Shown in pieces: positions 47,328 through 57,698 of a stretch of 64,000 nt of DNA. Source of the stretch: Streptomyces sp. P3 (GTDB lineage: Bacteria > Actinomycetota > Actinomycetes > Streptomycetales > Streptomycetaceae); NCBI GenBank assembly GCA_016893485.2, contig JAFEKX020000001.1:3286001-3350000 (forward strand). Reading direction: 5' to 3'. The notes beneath the pieces were generated by a model that was not told where the DNA came from, did not search any database, and saw only the letters and a program-made list of their open reading frames with translations. The translations under genes were made by a program, and so were the position numbers. The stretch's first letter is position 1, and every line of letters starts with the position of its first letter.

Positions 47328-49254
47328 TGGCCGGGCCCATGGGGCGGATGATGGCCGGGACGGGCCCCGACGCCCGTTCGATGGACTTCAAGGTGTCCGG
47401 CAGCGGCTGATCGGCCAGTTCAGGCCGGAGCGGTTGACCATCGGCATCCTGCTGATGTGCGTGGTGGTGAGCGTCGGGCTGAACGTGGTCGGGCCGAAGA
47501 TCCTCGGCAACGCCACCGACCTGGTGTTCGCGGGCATCATCGGGCGGCAGATGCCGGCCGGGACGACCAAGGCGCAGGCCCTCCAGGCGATGCGCGACCG
47601 CGGCCAGGGTTCGGTCGCGGACATGCTCAAGAGCACGGACTTCACACCGGGCAAGGGCATCGACTTCACCTCGGTGGGTCATGTGCTGCTGCTCGCGCTG
47701 TGCACGTTCCTGGTGGCCGGGCTGCTGATGGCGGTGGCGACCCGGATGGTCAACCGGGCGGTCAACCGGACCATGTTCCGGCTGCGCGAGAGCGTGCAGA
47801 CGAAGATGTCGCGGCTCCCGCTGTCGTACTTCGACAAGCGGCAGCGCGGTGAGGTGCTGTCCCGCGCGACCAACGACATCGACAACATCGGGCAGACGCT
47901 CCAGCAGTCGATGGGCCAGCTGATCAACTCGCTGCTCACGATCATCGGCGTCCTCGCGATGATGTTCTGGGTGTCCTGGCTGCTGGCGCTGGTCGCGCTG
48001 GTGACCGTGCCGCTGTCGTTCTTCGTCGCCACCCGCATCGGCAAGCGCTCGCAGCCGCACTTCGTGCAGCAGTGGCGCTCGACCGGCAAGCTCAACGCGC
48101 ACGTCGAGGAGATGTACACCGGGCACACCCTGGTGAAGGTCTTCGGCCGGCAGGACGAGTCGGCGCAGCTGTTCGCCGAGCAGAACGACGCGCTGTACGA
48201 GGCGGGCTTCAAGGCGCAGTTCAACAGCGGGGTCATGCAGCCGCTGATGATGTTCGTCTCGAACCTCAACTACGTGCTGGTGGCCGTGGTGGGCGGCCTG
48301 CGCGTCGCGTCCGGCTCGCTCTCCATCGGCGATGTGCAGGCGTTCGTCCAGTACTCGCGCCAGTTCTCCATGCCGCTGACCCAGGTCGCGTCGATGGCGA
48401 ACCTGGTCCAGTCCGGCGTCGCCTCGGCCGAGCGGATCTTCGAACTCCTCGACGCCGAGGAGCAGGCCCCGGACCCGATGCCGAGCGAACGCCCCGCGGA
48501 ACTCCGCGGCCTGGTCGCCCTGGAGCACGTCTCCTTCCGCTACGACCCCGACAAGCCGCTCATCGAGGACCTCTCGCTGACGGTGGAACCGGGCCACACG
48601 GTCGCGATCGTCGGCCCGACGGGTGCCGGCAAGACGACTCTCGTGAACCTCCTCATGCGGTTCTACGAGGTCTCCGGCGGGCGCATCACCCTCGACGGCG
48701 TGGACATCGCGCGGATGTCCCGGGACGAACTCCGGTCCGGGATCGGCATGGTGCTCCAGGACACCTGGCTGTTCGGCGGCTCCATCGCCGACAACATCGC
48801 CTACGGAGCCTCGCGCGAGGTCACCCGGGGCGAGATCGAGGAGGCGGCGCGGGCGGCGCACGCCGACCGGTTCGTCCGTACGCTGCCCGAGGGCTACGAC
48901 ACGGTCATCGACGACGAGGGCACGGGGGTCAGCGCCGGTGAGAAGCAGCTCATCACCATCGCGCGGGCGTTCCTGTCCGACCCGACGATCCTGGTCCTCG
49001 ACGAGGCGACGTCCTCCGTGGACACCCGCACGGAGGTGTTGATCCAGAAGGCGATGGCCAAGCTCGCGCATGGCCGCACGTCGTTCGTGATCGCGCACCG
49101 GCTCTCCACGATCCGGGACGCGGACACGATCCTCGTCATGGAGAACGGCTCCATCGTCGAACAGGGCGCGCACACGGACCTGTTGGCGGCGGACGGGGCG
49201 TACGCGCGGCTGTACAAGGCGCAGTTCGCCCAGGCGGTGGCGGAAGTGGACTAG
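47327..49254 (+). CDS. ABC exporter half-transporter, subunit 2
   Basis: About 643 residues. A Met/Gly-rich N terminus is followed, after a break near 47398, by a six-helix domain (RLTIGILLMCVVVSVGLNVV) and an ATPase domain with Walker A VGPTGAGKTTLVN, Walker B ILVLDEATSSVD with the normal Glu, and H-loop FVIAHRLSTI. The signature is GVSAGEKQL, with Ala and Glu in place of the usual Gly-Gly-Gln. Since the signature of one subunit serves the Walker A of the other, this change fits the degenerate site of subunit 1. The pair most likely exports lipids, drugs or peptides; the substrate is unknown. Confidence 0.9.
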
Positions 49255-49270
49255 GTGCCTTTTGGTGAGT

Positions 49271-49310
49271 GCCACGATGGGTCGTCTTTCGTCTGACGGC
49301 CCGTCGTGGC
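49271..49310 (+). terminator. Terminator hairpin after the ABC exporter genes
   Basis: A long stem (about 16 bp, including G-T pairs) from GCCACGATGGGTCGTC to its complement at 49295-49310 with a short loop, 16 bp after the stop of subunit 2. Confidence 0.7.
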
Positions 49311-49389
49311 TGGTCGCGCAGTTCCCCGCGCCCCTTAAAAGACCTCAGCCGAGGGGGTTTTAGGGGCGCGGGGAACTGCGCGACCAGCC
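49308..49389. repeat. Interspersed repeat copies 4 and 5 as a 27-bp perfect inverted repeat
   Basis: Positions 49308-49334 and 49363-49389 are exact reverse complements of each other and match the interspersed element. The inner flank continues as TTAAAA/TTTTA. It lies between the convergent ABC exporter and hrdA genes and could end transcription from both sides, acting together with the hairpin at 49271. Confidence 0.9.
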
Positions 49390-49411
49390 CCCACCGGACC
49401 CGCCCCCGGCA

Positions 49412-50559
49412 TCAGTCCAGATAGCCCCTCAGCTGATCCGCGAAAGCGTGGTCCCGCAGCTTGTTCAGCGTCTTCGACTCGATCTGCCGAATCCGCTCCC
49501 GGGTCACGCCAAAGATCCGCCCGATCTCCTCCAGCGTGCGCGGACGCCCGTCCGCCAGCCCGTACCGCAGCTGTACGACCTTCCGCTCCCGCTCCCCCAA
49601 CGTCGACAGCACGACTTCGAGATGCTGCCGCAGCAACAGGAACGCCGCGGACTCCACGGGACTCGTCGCGTCGCCGTCCTCGATGAGGTCACCGAGGGCG
49701 ACGTCGTCCTCCTCCCCACCGGCGCGTGCAACGAAACCGGCTCCTGGGCAAGCCGCAGCACCTCGCTGACGCGCTCGGGCGCGAGGTCGAGGTGGTCGGC
49801 CACCTCCTCCGGCGTCGGCTCGTAGCCGCGCTCCTGGAGCATCCGGCGCTGGACCCGGACGACCCGGTTGATCAGCTCGACGACATGCACCGGGACGCGG
49901 ATCGTGCGGGCCTGGTCGGCGAGGGCGCGGGACATGGCCTGGCGGATCCACCAGGTCGCGTACGTGGAGAACTTGTACCCGCGGGCGTAGTCGAACTTCT
50001 CAACTGCCCTGATCAGCCCGAGGTTTCCCTCCTGGACGAGGTCGAGCATGGTCAGCCCGCGCCCGACGTACCGCTTGGCGACGGAGACGACCAGGCGCAG
50101 GTTCGCCTCGATCAGGCGGCGCTTCGCCATCCGGCCCATGACGACCAACTTGTCCAGGTCGAGGGCGAGTTGGCTGTCCAGGTCGAAGGCGCCTGCGAGC
50201 TTCTCCTCGGCGAACAGACCGGCCTCGACGCGGCGGGCGAGGTCGACCTCCTCGGCCGCGGTGAGCAGCGGGATGCGGCCGATCTCGCGGAGGTACTGGC
50301 GGAACAGGTCCGAGGAGGGCGCGCCGTTGTCGGCGGCCACCCGGCTGCGGGGCCGTACGTCGGGCTCGGGGGCCTCGGCGGTCTCCACCGCTTCGGCCGT
50401 CGGTTCTTCGAGCTCGGGCGGGCTCTCCGGGTCCGCGCTCTCGGGGTGGTGCGCGGCACGGCTCTGCGGAGGGACGGTCGCGAGGACATCGGTCTCCGCT
50501 TCCGGTTCCGCGCCGTCCGTCGTGCTGGTCTCGGTCTGGTCGAGGGTCTGGGTCTGCAC
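49412..50559 (-). CDS. hrdA: Principal-like (group 2) sigma factor HrdA
   Basis: About 383 residues from GTG 50559 with GGAGG upstream. An acidic N-terminal region is followed by sigma region 1.2 ([17 protein letters not shown]), region 2 ([36 protein letters not shown]), region 3 ([18 protein letters not shown]), and, after a break near 49730, region 4 with [19 protein letters not shown] and the helix-turn-helix [18 protein letters not shown]. This is a sigma-70 of the HrdA/B/C/D group. The neighbouring dnaG and dgt genes point to hrdA, since hrdA is the group 2 sigma factor at this place in S. coelicolor. It is not essential there. Confidence 0.88.
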
Positions 50560-50801
50560 GGGGCGACCTCCAGGATGATCGCTGCCAGAGGGTACGACAG
50601 CGGTACTTCAGGGGCGGAGTCGGCGGCCTCGCCGCTGTCCGTCCCGTACTCGATGAGCGGAACCGCGGGGGTGAAGGACCCGTTGGGGACGGATCGGCCG
50701 CGCTCCGAGGACTCAGGCACCGGAACCCAGTGTGGAGTACGACACATCGCCGCCACGAGGGGCGTGCGGTGACTTTTTGAGTCCGTTCCGTGACTACGTG
50801 C

Positions 50802-52707
50802 TCAGAGCGCTGTGGCGCCGTGCACCTGGAGTGCCTGGTCGTACTGCTGGAGCACCCACAACTCGTTCTGTACGGCGGCCAGTTCGGCGGAGTCGCCGAG
50901 GCTGCCGAGGCGGGTCATCGTGCCCTGGACGTCGCGGATCCGGCGGGCCACGGCTCTGCGGCGGACGGTGACGAGTTGCTCGCCCGCGTAGTTCTCGTCG
51001 ACCGTGCGGCGCAGGATCGCCTCGACGGCCAGCTCGGTGACCATCGCGCGGACCGCGTCGTCCGGGGCGGCCTCGCGGACCCGGACCAGATAGTCCTGGG
51101 CGTCCTGGAGGCCGTACTCGGCGCCGCCCGCCTCCATGATCGCCTCGCGTACGGCGGCGTAGGGCGGGGCGGTGAACTCGTCGACGCCGTACGCGTCGAA
51201 GGCCGGGGAGACCAGGTCGGGGCGCTGGAGGGCGAGTTTGAGCAGCTCGCGCTCGGTGGCGAAGACCGGGTTGCGGAGGGTGAGGGCGGGGCCGCCGGTG
51301 GGGGTGCGCGGGGCGGTGTCGTACTGCTGGCGGTCGGCGCCCCTGGCCGGTGCGGGGCCCTTGCCGCCGCGGTCGCGGGCCCAACGGGCCAGCTGGGCGA
51401 CGCGCTTGACCACGAACTGGGTGTCCAGGATGCCGAGCATGCCGGCGAGTTGGACGGCGACCTCGTGCTGGGCGCCGCTGTTCTTGATGCGGGCGACGAT
51501 CGGGGCGGCCTCGTCCAGGGCGGCGGCGCGGCCCGCGGGGGTGTCGAGGTCGTAGCGGACGACGATCTGGCGGAGCGCGAACTCGAAGAGCGGGGTGCGG
51601 GGTTCGACCAGGTCGGCGACCGCCGCGTCGCCCTTGGCGAGGCGCAGCTCGCAGGGGTCCATGTTGTCCGGGGCGATGGCGATGTACGTCTCGGCGGCGA
51701 ACTTCTGGTCGTCCTCGAAGGCGCGCAGGGCCGCCTTCTGGCCGGCCGCGTCACCGTCGAAGGTGAAGATCACGCGCGCCGAGCCGTTGTCCATCAGGAG
51801 CCTGCGGAGGATCTTGATGTGGTCGCCGCCGAAGGCCGTGCCGCAGGTGGCGATGGCGGTGGTGACTCCGGCGAGGTGGCAGGCCATGACGTCCGTGTAG
51901 CCCTCGACGACGACCGCGCGGGACGACTTGGCGATGTCCTTCTTCGCGAGGTCGATGCCGTAGAGGACCTGCGACTTCTTGTAGATCGCGGTGTCGGGCG
52001 TGTTGAGGTACTTCGGGCCGTTGTCCGACTCGTAGAGCTTTCTCGCGCCGAAGCCGACGACCTCGCCGCCGATGTCGCGGATCGGCCACATCAGGCGGCC
52101 TCGGAAGCGGTCGATGGGGCCGCGGCGGCCCTCCTGGGCGAGGCCGGAGAGCAGGATCTCCTTGTCGCTGAAGCCCTTGCCGCGGAGGTACTTGGTGAGG
52201 TGGTCCCAGCCCTGCGGGCTGTAGCCGACGGAGAAGTGCTCGGCGGCGGACTGGTCGAAGCCGCGCTCGGCGAGGAACTTGCGGCCCGCGTCCGCCTCGG
52301 GGCCGACGGCGAGCTGCTCCACGTAGAAGTCGGCGGCGACCTTGTGGGCCTCGACCAGGCGGATGCGCTCGCCGCGCTGGTGGGAGGGGGTTGTACCCGC
52401 CCTCCTCGTACCGCAGGGTGATGCCGGCCTGGGCGGCCAGGCGCTCGACCGACTCGGAGAACGTGAGGTGGTCGACCTTCATCACGAACGTGATGGTGTC
52501 GCCGCCCTCCTGGCAGCCGAAGCAGTGGAAGAGACCCTTGCTGGGGCTGACCTGGAAGGACGGCGACTTCTCGTCGTGGAACGGGCAGAGACCCTTGAGG
52601 TTGCCGCCGCCCGCGTTCCGCAGCTGGAGGTACTCGGACACCACGGCGTCGATCGGGACCGCGTCCCGAACCGCCTTCACGTCCTCGTCGTTGATCCGTC
52701 CTGCCAC
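50802..52707 (-). CDS. dnaG: DNA primase DnaG
   Basis: About 635 residues from GTG 52707. The CHC2 zinc finger is GLCPFHDEKSPSFQVSP then LFHCFGCQEGGD. A frame break near 52388 leads to QRGERIRLVEAHKVAADFY. The TOPRIM catalytic motifs are VVVEGYTDVMACHLAG and FTFDGDAAGQKAA, followed by ETYIAIAPDNMDPCEL. The C-terminal helicase-binding domain is present (NELWVLQQYDQALQVH). The enzyme makes RNA primers for DNA replication. It lies 95 bp upstream of the next gene on the same strand and 242 bp before hrdA. Confidence 0.96.
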
Positions 52708-52742
52708 GCGTGAATTCTACGGGGCCGGACTGACAGCAGTGA

Positions 52743-54017
52743 CTACGAGGAGCTCTTGGCACCCAGGCTGTCCAGCGGAACGTGTGGGTCCGCGAGGGCC
52801 TCGGTGTCCACCCGCGCCCGGGAGCGGATGAGCTGCTGGATGGGCTCTGTGACGTCCCACACATTCACGTTCATCCCGGCCAGCACACGGCCCTCCTTCA
52901 TCCAGAAGGCGATGAACTCGCGCTTGCCCGCGTCTCCCCGGATCACCACTTCGTCGTAGGAGCCCGGGGCGCCCAGCCGGAGTACTCCATACCCAAGTCG
53001 TACTGGTCGGAGAAGAAATAGGGCACGCGGTCGTAGGTGACGTCCTGGCCGAGCATCGCGCGGGCCGCCGCCGGGCCGCCGTTGAGCGCGTTCGCCCAGT
53101 GCTCCACCCGGAGGCGGGTGTCGAACAGGGCGTGGTGGAAGGCGGCCACGTCACCGGCCGCGTGGATGTCGGGGTCGGAGGTGCGCAGCCGCTCGTCGAC
53201 CGTGATGCCGCCGCCGTGCGCGCGGTCGGCCAGCTCCAGGCCCGCCGCCTCGGCGAGCGAGGTGCGCGGGGCCGCGCCGATGGCCGCGAGGACGTCGTGC
53301 GCCGGGTGCCTCGCCGTCGTCGGTGCGGGCGGCCAGCACCATGCCGTCCTGGCCGACGATCTCGGTGAGCCGGGCACCGAAGTGGAACCGCACCCCGTGC
53401 TCGGCGTGCAGGTCGGCGAAGATCTGGCCCAGTTCGGGGCCGAGGACGCCGTGCAGCGGCGTCTGGGACGGTTCCACGACGGTGACCTCGGCGCCGTACT
53501 CCCGGGCCGCCGCGGCGACCTCCAGGCCGATCCAGCCGGCGCCGGCGATCACCAGATGGCCGTTGTCCCGGCCGAGGGACGCCAGCACGTTCTTCAGGCG
53601 CTCGGCGTGCGAGAGACGGCGCAGGTGGTGGACGCCCGCGAGGTCCGTGCCCGGGATGTCGAGGCGGCGGGGCTCGGAGCCGGTGGCGATGAGCAGCTTG
53701 TCGTAGTGGACGAGGGTGCCGTCGTCCCCGAAGCGGACCGTCCTCGCCGTACGGTCGACGGCGTCGACGGTCTGGCCGAGGTGCAGCTCGATGTCGTTCC
53801 GCGCGTACCAGGCGGGTTCGTGCACGAAGACGCTGTCGCGCTCCTCTTTACCGAGGAGGTAGCCCTTGGACAGCGGCGGGCGCTCGTACGGGTGGTCGCG
53901 TTCGTCGCAGATCAGTATCACGCGGCCGGTGAAGCCCTCCGCTCGGAGCGTCTCGGCCGCCTTGGCGCCGGCCAGGCCTCCTCCGATGATGACGAACGTC
54001 TGATCCGCGTCGACCAC
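52743..54017 (-). CDS. FAD-dependent NAD(P)H oxidoreductase, ferredoxin-reductase type
   Basis: About 424 residues from GTG 54017 with GAGGAGG upstream. TFVIIGGGLAGAKAAETLR is the FAD-binding Rossmann fold and VIAGAGWIGLEVAAAAREYG the NAD(P)H one. TSDPDIHAAGDVAAFHH is the second FAD motif. The C-terminal domain (VPYFFSDQYDLGMEY, FIAFWMKEGRVLAGMNVN) matches the Reductase_C domain of ferredoxin/rubredoxin reductases. Breaks are near 53310 and 52970. It sits between dnaG and dgt, where it occurs in streptomycetes, but no P450 or ferredoxin gene is adjacent. It could supply electrons to the P450s of the window, though that is speculative. Confidence 0.88.
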
Positions 54018-54109
54018 TTGATGCCTCCTCGTAATGATGCCGCCATATGCGAGCGTCCCGCACGCAGCGTGATGCGGGAAGGGGTGTGGCCCGATCAGGC
54101 CACGGAGGG

Positions 54110-55440
54110 TCACATTCGGGCTTGTTTCGCGTCACTGTGCCCCAGGGATGTGAGATGCGCGTGAAGAGACCGCGCCGACGCGTCCGTCAGCGAGGCGATC
54201 TGATCCACGATCACCCGCTTGCGGGCGCGGTCGTCGGGCGCCTCGTCGAACTGCGCGCGGAACTGCGGCTCCAGCCCGTCCGGCGCGCGCGTGGTGAGCG
54301 CCTCGGCGAGTTCGGCGACCACGACGCGCTCGTCGGCGCGGATCCGCTCCTGCTCCGCACGCTGCATCACATACCGATCGGCGACCGCCTTCAGGACCGC
54401 GCACTCCAGCCGCGCCTCCCGCGGTACGACGAGTTCGGCGTCGTAGCGGGTGAGGCGGCCGGTGCCGTACGCCGCGCGCGTGGCGGTCTCGGCGGCCAGG
54501 CAGAAGCGGCCGATGAGCTGGCTGGTGGCGTCCTTGAGGCGGGCCTGGGCCACGGCCGAGCCGTCGTAGCCGTGCGGCCACCACGGCTCGTTCTGGAGGC
54601 GGTCCAGGGCTTCGGCGAGTTCGGCGGGGTCGGTGTCCGCGGGGACGTAGCGGCCGATGGCCACCTTGAAGACCTCTTGGCGCTCCGGCTCGGCGTGCAG
54701 GTAGTTCGGGTCGATGTGGCCGGCGTGCAGGCCGTCCTCCACGTCGTGCACCGAGTACGCCACGTCGTCCGACCAGTCCATCACCTGGGCCTCGAAGCAC
54801 GTGCGCGTGCCGGGGCGCCCTTGCGGACCCAGTCGAAGACGGGCCTGTCGTCCTCGTAGACGCCGAACTTGCCGGACGTGGGGTCGGTGGGGTGCGCTCC
54901 GCGCGGCCAGGGTACTTGGTGGCCGCGTCCAGGGTGGCCCGGGTGAGGTTGAGGCCGACGCTCGCCATCTCGCCTGTCGTGTCGCTTCGCACGAAGCGCT
55001 TCGGTTCGATGCGGGTGAGGAGTCTCAGGGACTGCGCGTTTCCCTCGAAGCCGCCGCAGTCGTCGGCGAATTCGTTGAGTGCCTGTTCGCCGTTGTGGCC
55101 GAAGGGGGATGGCCCAGGTCGTGGGAGAGGCAGGCCGCCTCCACGAGGTCCGGGTCGCACCCCAGGGCCGCGCCCAGCTCTCGGCCCACCTGGGCGCACT
55201 CCAGGGAGTGGGTCAGGCGGGTGCGGGGGCTGGCGTCCCAGGCCTGGCTGCGGGTGCCGGGGTGACTACCTGGGTTTTGCCCGCGAGGCGGCGTAGGGCG
55301 GCGGAGTGGAGTACGCGGGCGCGGTCGCGTTGGAAGGCGGTGCGGCCGGGGCGTTTGTCGGGCTCGGCTGCCCAGCGGTCGACTGACGTCGGGTCGTAGG
55401 AGTGGGGTGTTGTTGTGCGTGTACCTGCGGTGCCTTCCAT
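54110..55440 (-). CDS. dgt: dGTP triphosphohydrolase (HD domain)
   Basis: About 443 residues from ATG 55440. [19 protein letters not shown] is the typical Dgt start, [16 protein letters not shown] gives the first metal His, and [16 protein letters not shown] the HD pair, across a break near 55110. [16 protein letters not shown] and [16 protein letters not shown] complete the HD set. Breaks near 55265, 54905 and 54810 also occur. Dgt enzymes cut dNTPs to deoxynucleosides and triphosphate. The dgt-dnaG pairing is typical of actinobacteria. Confidence 0.92.
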
Positions 55441-55488
55441 GGTTCGACAGTAAGCGGCGGCAGTGACAATTCGGGAGTTGCAGGGCGC

Positions 55489-56312
55489 CTATGCGTTTGC
55501 CGGGTGCGGATCGTTTGCGGCTGCGGGTGCGTTGTGGCTGGTCGCGCGGTTCCTCGCGCCCCTCAGGTGGGTGGCGCCGGCGTTGGTTGCCAATGTCTGG
55601 TCGTAGCGGTGGAGGATCAGCCTTGCCATCGCGGGGTGGGCTCCCAAGGGGGCCGATGCGATCCAAGGGGCCCTCTCCGCGCACTGGGTCGCGAAGCGGC
55701 CCGGGGCCGTGAAGCAGGAGGCGACTGCCACCCTGTGGTGGCCTCGGGCCGTGAGGGTGTGGATCGCCTCGGGGACCGTGGGGTCGCCGCCGAGGCGTAG
55801 GCCGGGATCACCGGGACGCCGAGGCGGGCGGCCAGGAGGTGGGCCGTGTGGAGGGTGTCCAGCTTCGATTCCGGGTCCCGGGAGCCCGCTGCGGCCAGGA
55901 CCACCGCGCTCGCCCCACGGGGCCCGGTGTGCCAACCCGCCTCCACCAGGCGGTCGTAGAGGGTCTCCATCAGGAGGGGGTGCGGGCCCAAAGGGGTGCC
56001 ACGCGCGCGTGTACCGGTGCGGTGGCCGCCAGCTCCGGGATGTCCTGCTTCACGTGGTAGCCGCGGGTCAGCAGGAGGGGGACCAAGATCGCCTCCGGGG
56101 TGGGGAGTTGGGTGAGGGTGTCCTGGAGGCGGGGGCGTTCAGGTCGATGTGGCCCAGGTGGACGGGGAGGCCGGGGCGGAGGGCGCGGACGCGGGACTGG
56201 AGGGCTCGTACGGTGTGCAGGGCTCTTGGGTCGCGGCTGCCGTGGGCCACCAGGACGAGGGTGGGTGTGGTGCCGGGGTGCGGTCCTCGTGGGGTGGGGC
56301 TGGCGGCGTCAT
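55489..56312 (-). CDS. CbiX/sirohydrochlorin chelatase-like protein
   Basis: About 275 residues from ATG 56312. [20 protein letters not shown] is the first chelatase motif with the metal-binding His, and [18 protein letters not shown] is its counterpart in the second half, where His is replaced by Ala. So it is a two-domain CbiX/SirB-like protein, with one half perhaps inactive. [18 protein letters not shown] also fits. Breaks are near 56250, 56135, 56000 and 55800. The last ~25 residues ([15 protein letters not shown]...) are encoded by copy 6 of the interspersed repeat, so the original stop was probably lost or moved. A role in siroheme or cobalamin metal insertion is likely. Confidence 0.83.
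55536..55564 (-). repeat. Interspersed GC-rich repeat, copy 6
   Basis: One-base variant of the consensus in reverse orientation, inside the last 75 bp of the chelatase gene. It supplies the C-terminal residues of that protein. Confidence 0.75.
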
Positions 56313-56464
56313 GGAGTGATGGTGGCGGGGGAGGTTGCCGTCCCGTTGCGCTGGAGACACGGGTCTTTTCAGGAGGTTCACGGTGGGGTGCCGGGGGTGT
56401 GAGAACCGGAGCGGGTCGCTGCGCGTCTGTGACTGTCGAACCCGAACGGGGAGGGGCCCTTTAC

Positions 56465-57151
56465 ATGCGTCGTCCGGAACTCCGCAGACCACGGCTGCCA
56501 CGCACGCGTGCCGGATGGCGGCAGTTCGTGCAGGTGGTCGCCGCAGGGTGTGTCCTCGCGCTGCTTCCGGCCACCTGGCTGTGGGTGGCGACGGCCGACC
56601 GGCTGCGGACCGTCCAGGACGCGCCGCGCACCGACGTCGCCGTGGTCTTCGGGGCCGGGCTGTGGGACGGCGAGCCGTCGCCGTATCTCGCGCACCGGCT
56701 GGACGCGGCGGCGACGCTGTACCGGGAGGGCCGGGTGAAGGTCGTCCTGGTGACCGGCGACAACAGCCGCAAGGACTACGACGAACCGGACGCGATGCGC
56801 GTCTACTTGGCGAAGCACGGGGTGCCACGCGCGCGCGTGGTGACCGATTACGCCGGTTTCGACACCTGGGACTCCTGCGTCCGCGCGAAGAAGATCTTCG
56901 GCGTCGACAAGGCCGTCCTCATCAGCCAGAACTTCCACATCCGGCGGGCGGTCGCCCTGTGCGACGCGGCGGGCGTCGAGTCGTACGGCGTCGGGGTCGA
57001 CGAGTCGCACAACGTGACCTGGTACTACGGCGGCACCCGCGAGGTCCTGGCGGCCGGGAAGGCGGCGCTGGACGTGGTGTTCCACCCCGATCCGCAGTTC
57101 CTCGGGCACAAGGAGACCGGGGTGACGCGGGGGCTGGCGTCCGCCCGCTGA
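56465..57151 (+). CDS. SanA/YdcF-like (DUF218) membrane protein
   Basis: Intact, 228 residues from ATG 56465 with GGGGAGGGG upstream. One N-terminal helix (VVAAGCVLALLPATWLWVA) follows a basic start, so the main domain lies outside the membrane. VAVVFGAGLWDGEPSPYLAHR, VVLVTGDNSRKDYDEPDAM and ISQNFHIRRAVALCDAAG are the DUF218/SanA motifs. SanA-type proteins are linked to vancomycin exclusion and envelope integrity; the fold resembles a nucleotide-binding domain and its reaction is unknown. Confidence 0.88.
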   Translation: MRRPELRRPRLPRTRAGWRQFVQVVAAGCVLALLPATWLWVATADRLRTVQDAPRTDVAVVFGAGLWDGEPSPYLAHRLDAAATLYREGRVKVVLVTGDNSRKDYDEPDAMRVYLAKHGVPRARVVTDYAGFDTWDSCVRAKKIFGVDKAVLISQNFHIRRAVALCDAAGVESYGVGVDESHNVTWYYGGTREVLAAGKAALDVVFHPDPQFLGHKETGVTRGLASAR

Positions 57152-57158
57152 GCCCGTT

Positions 57159-57578
57159 TCAGCGGCGGTCGATCCAGTCGCCGCCCTCGATCGGCTTGCC
57201 GTGGGTGCGGAGGCGGGCGGTGACGGCGGGGGCGGCGAGGTACACCCAGGCGCGGACGGCGGTGCCGTCGGTCTCGCGGGTGACCTCGCGTTCGACGCGT
57301 TCGTAGAGGTTGTGCGGGTCGCCCGGGGCGTACTCCTCAAGTCGGTCCAGTTCCCGGAGGAGTTGGGGATAGGCGTCGGGGCGGGCGGTGACGAGTTCGC
57401 CGACGGTCACCGCGCCGGGGGTGTCCACGGCGTACGGGTAGCCGGGGCCGTCGTAGAGGGCGGCGCCGTGGAGGCGTGCCCGCTCTTCGGAGTGCGTACG
57501 GCCGCGCAGGAACAGGTCGTGGTTGGGCTCGCCGGGGCGGAGCGTGCCGTAGACGAAGGGGAGGGGTGGCGGTGTCAT
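57159..57578 (-). CDS. Gamma-glutamylcyclotransferase (AIG2-like) family protein
   Basis: Intact, 139 residues from ATG 57578 (GAGGAGA upstream; a longer start at 57608 is less likely). FVYGTLRPGEPNHDLFLRG is the YGTLR/G substrate loop, GYPYAVDTPGAVTVGEL follows, and RELDRLEEYAPGDP contains the catalytic-region Glu. Family members act on gamma-glutamyl amines or peptides. It is convergent with the SanA-like gene and ends 7 bp from it. Confidence 0.88.
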   Translation of the reverse strand: MTPPPLPFVYGTLRPGEPNHDLFLRGRTHSEERARLHGAALYDGPGYPYAVDTPGAVTVGELVTARPDAYPQLLRELDRLEEYAPGDPHNLYERVEREVTRETDGTAVRAWVYLAAPAVTARLRTHGKPIEGGDWIDRR

Positions 57579-57698
57579 CTCTCTCCTCAGGCCCGGGAGT
57601 CTGTGCACGCGCTATGGACACGAAATGTCATGTCCCCTTAAATCTAAGTCAACATCAACTCCCTCTCCCCTCCCCACTTTCGTCCCCGAGGAGACCGA

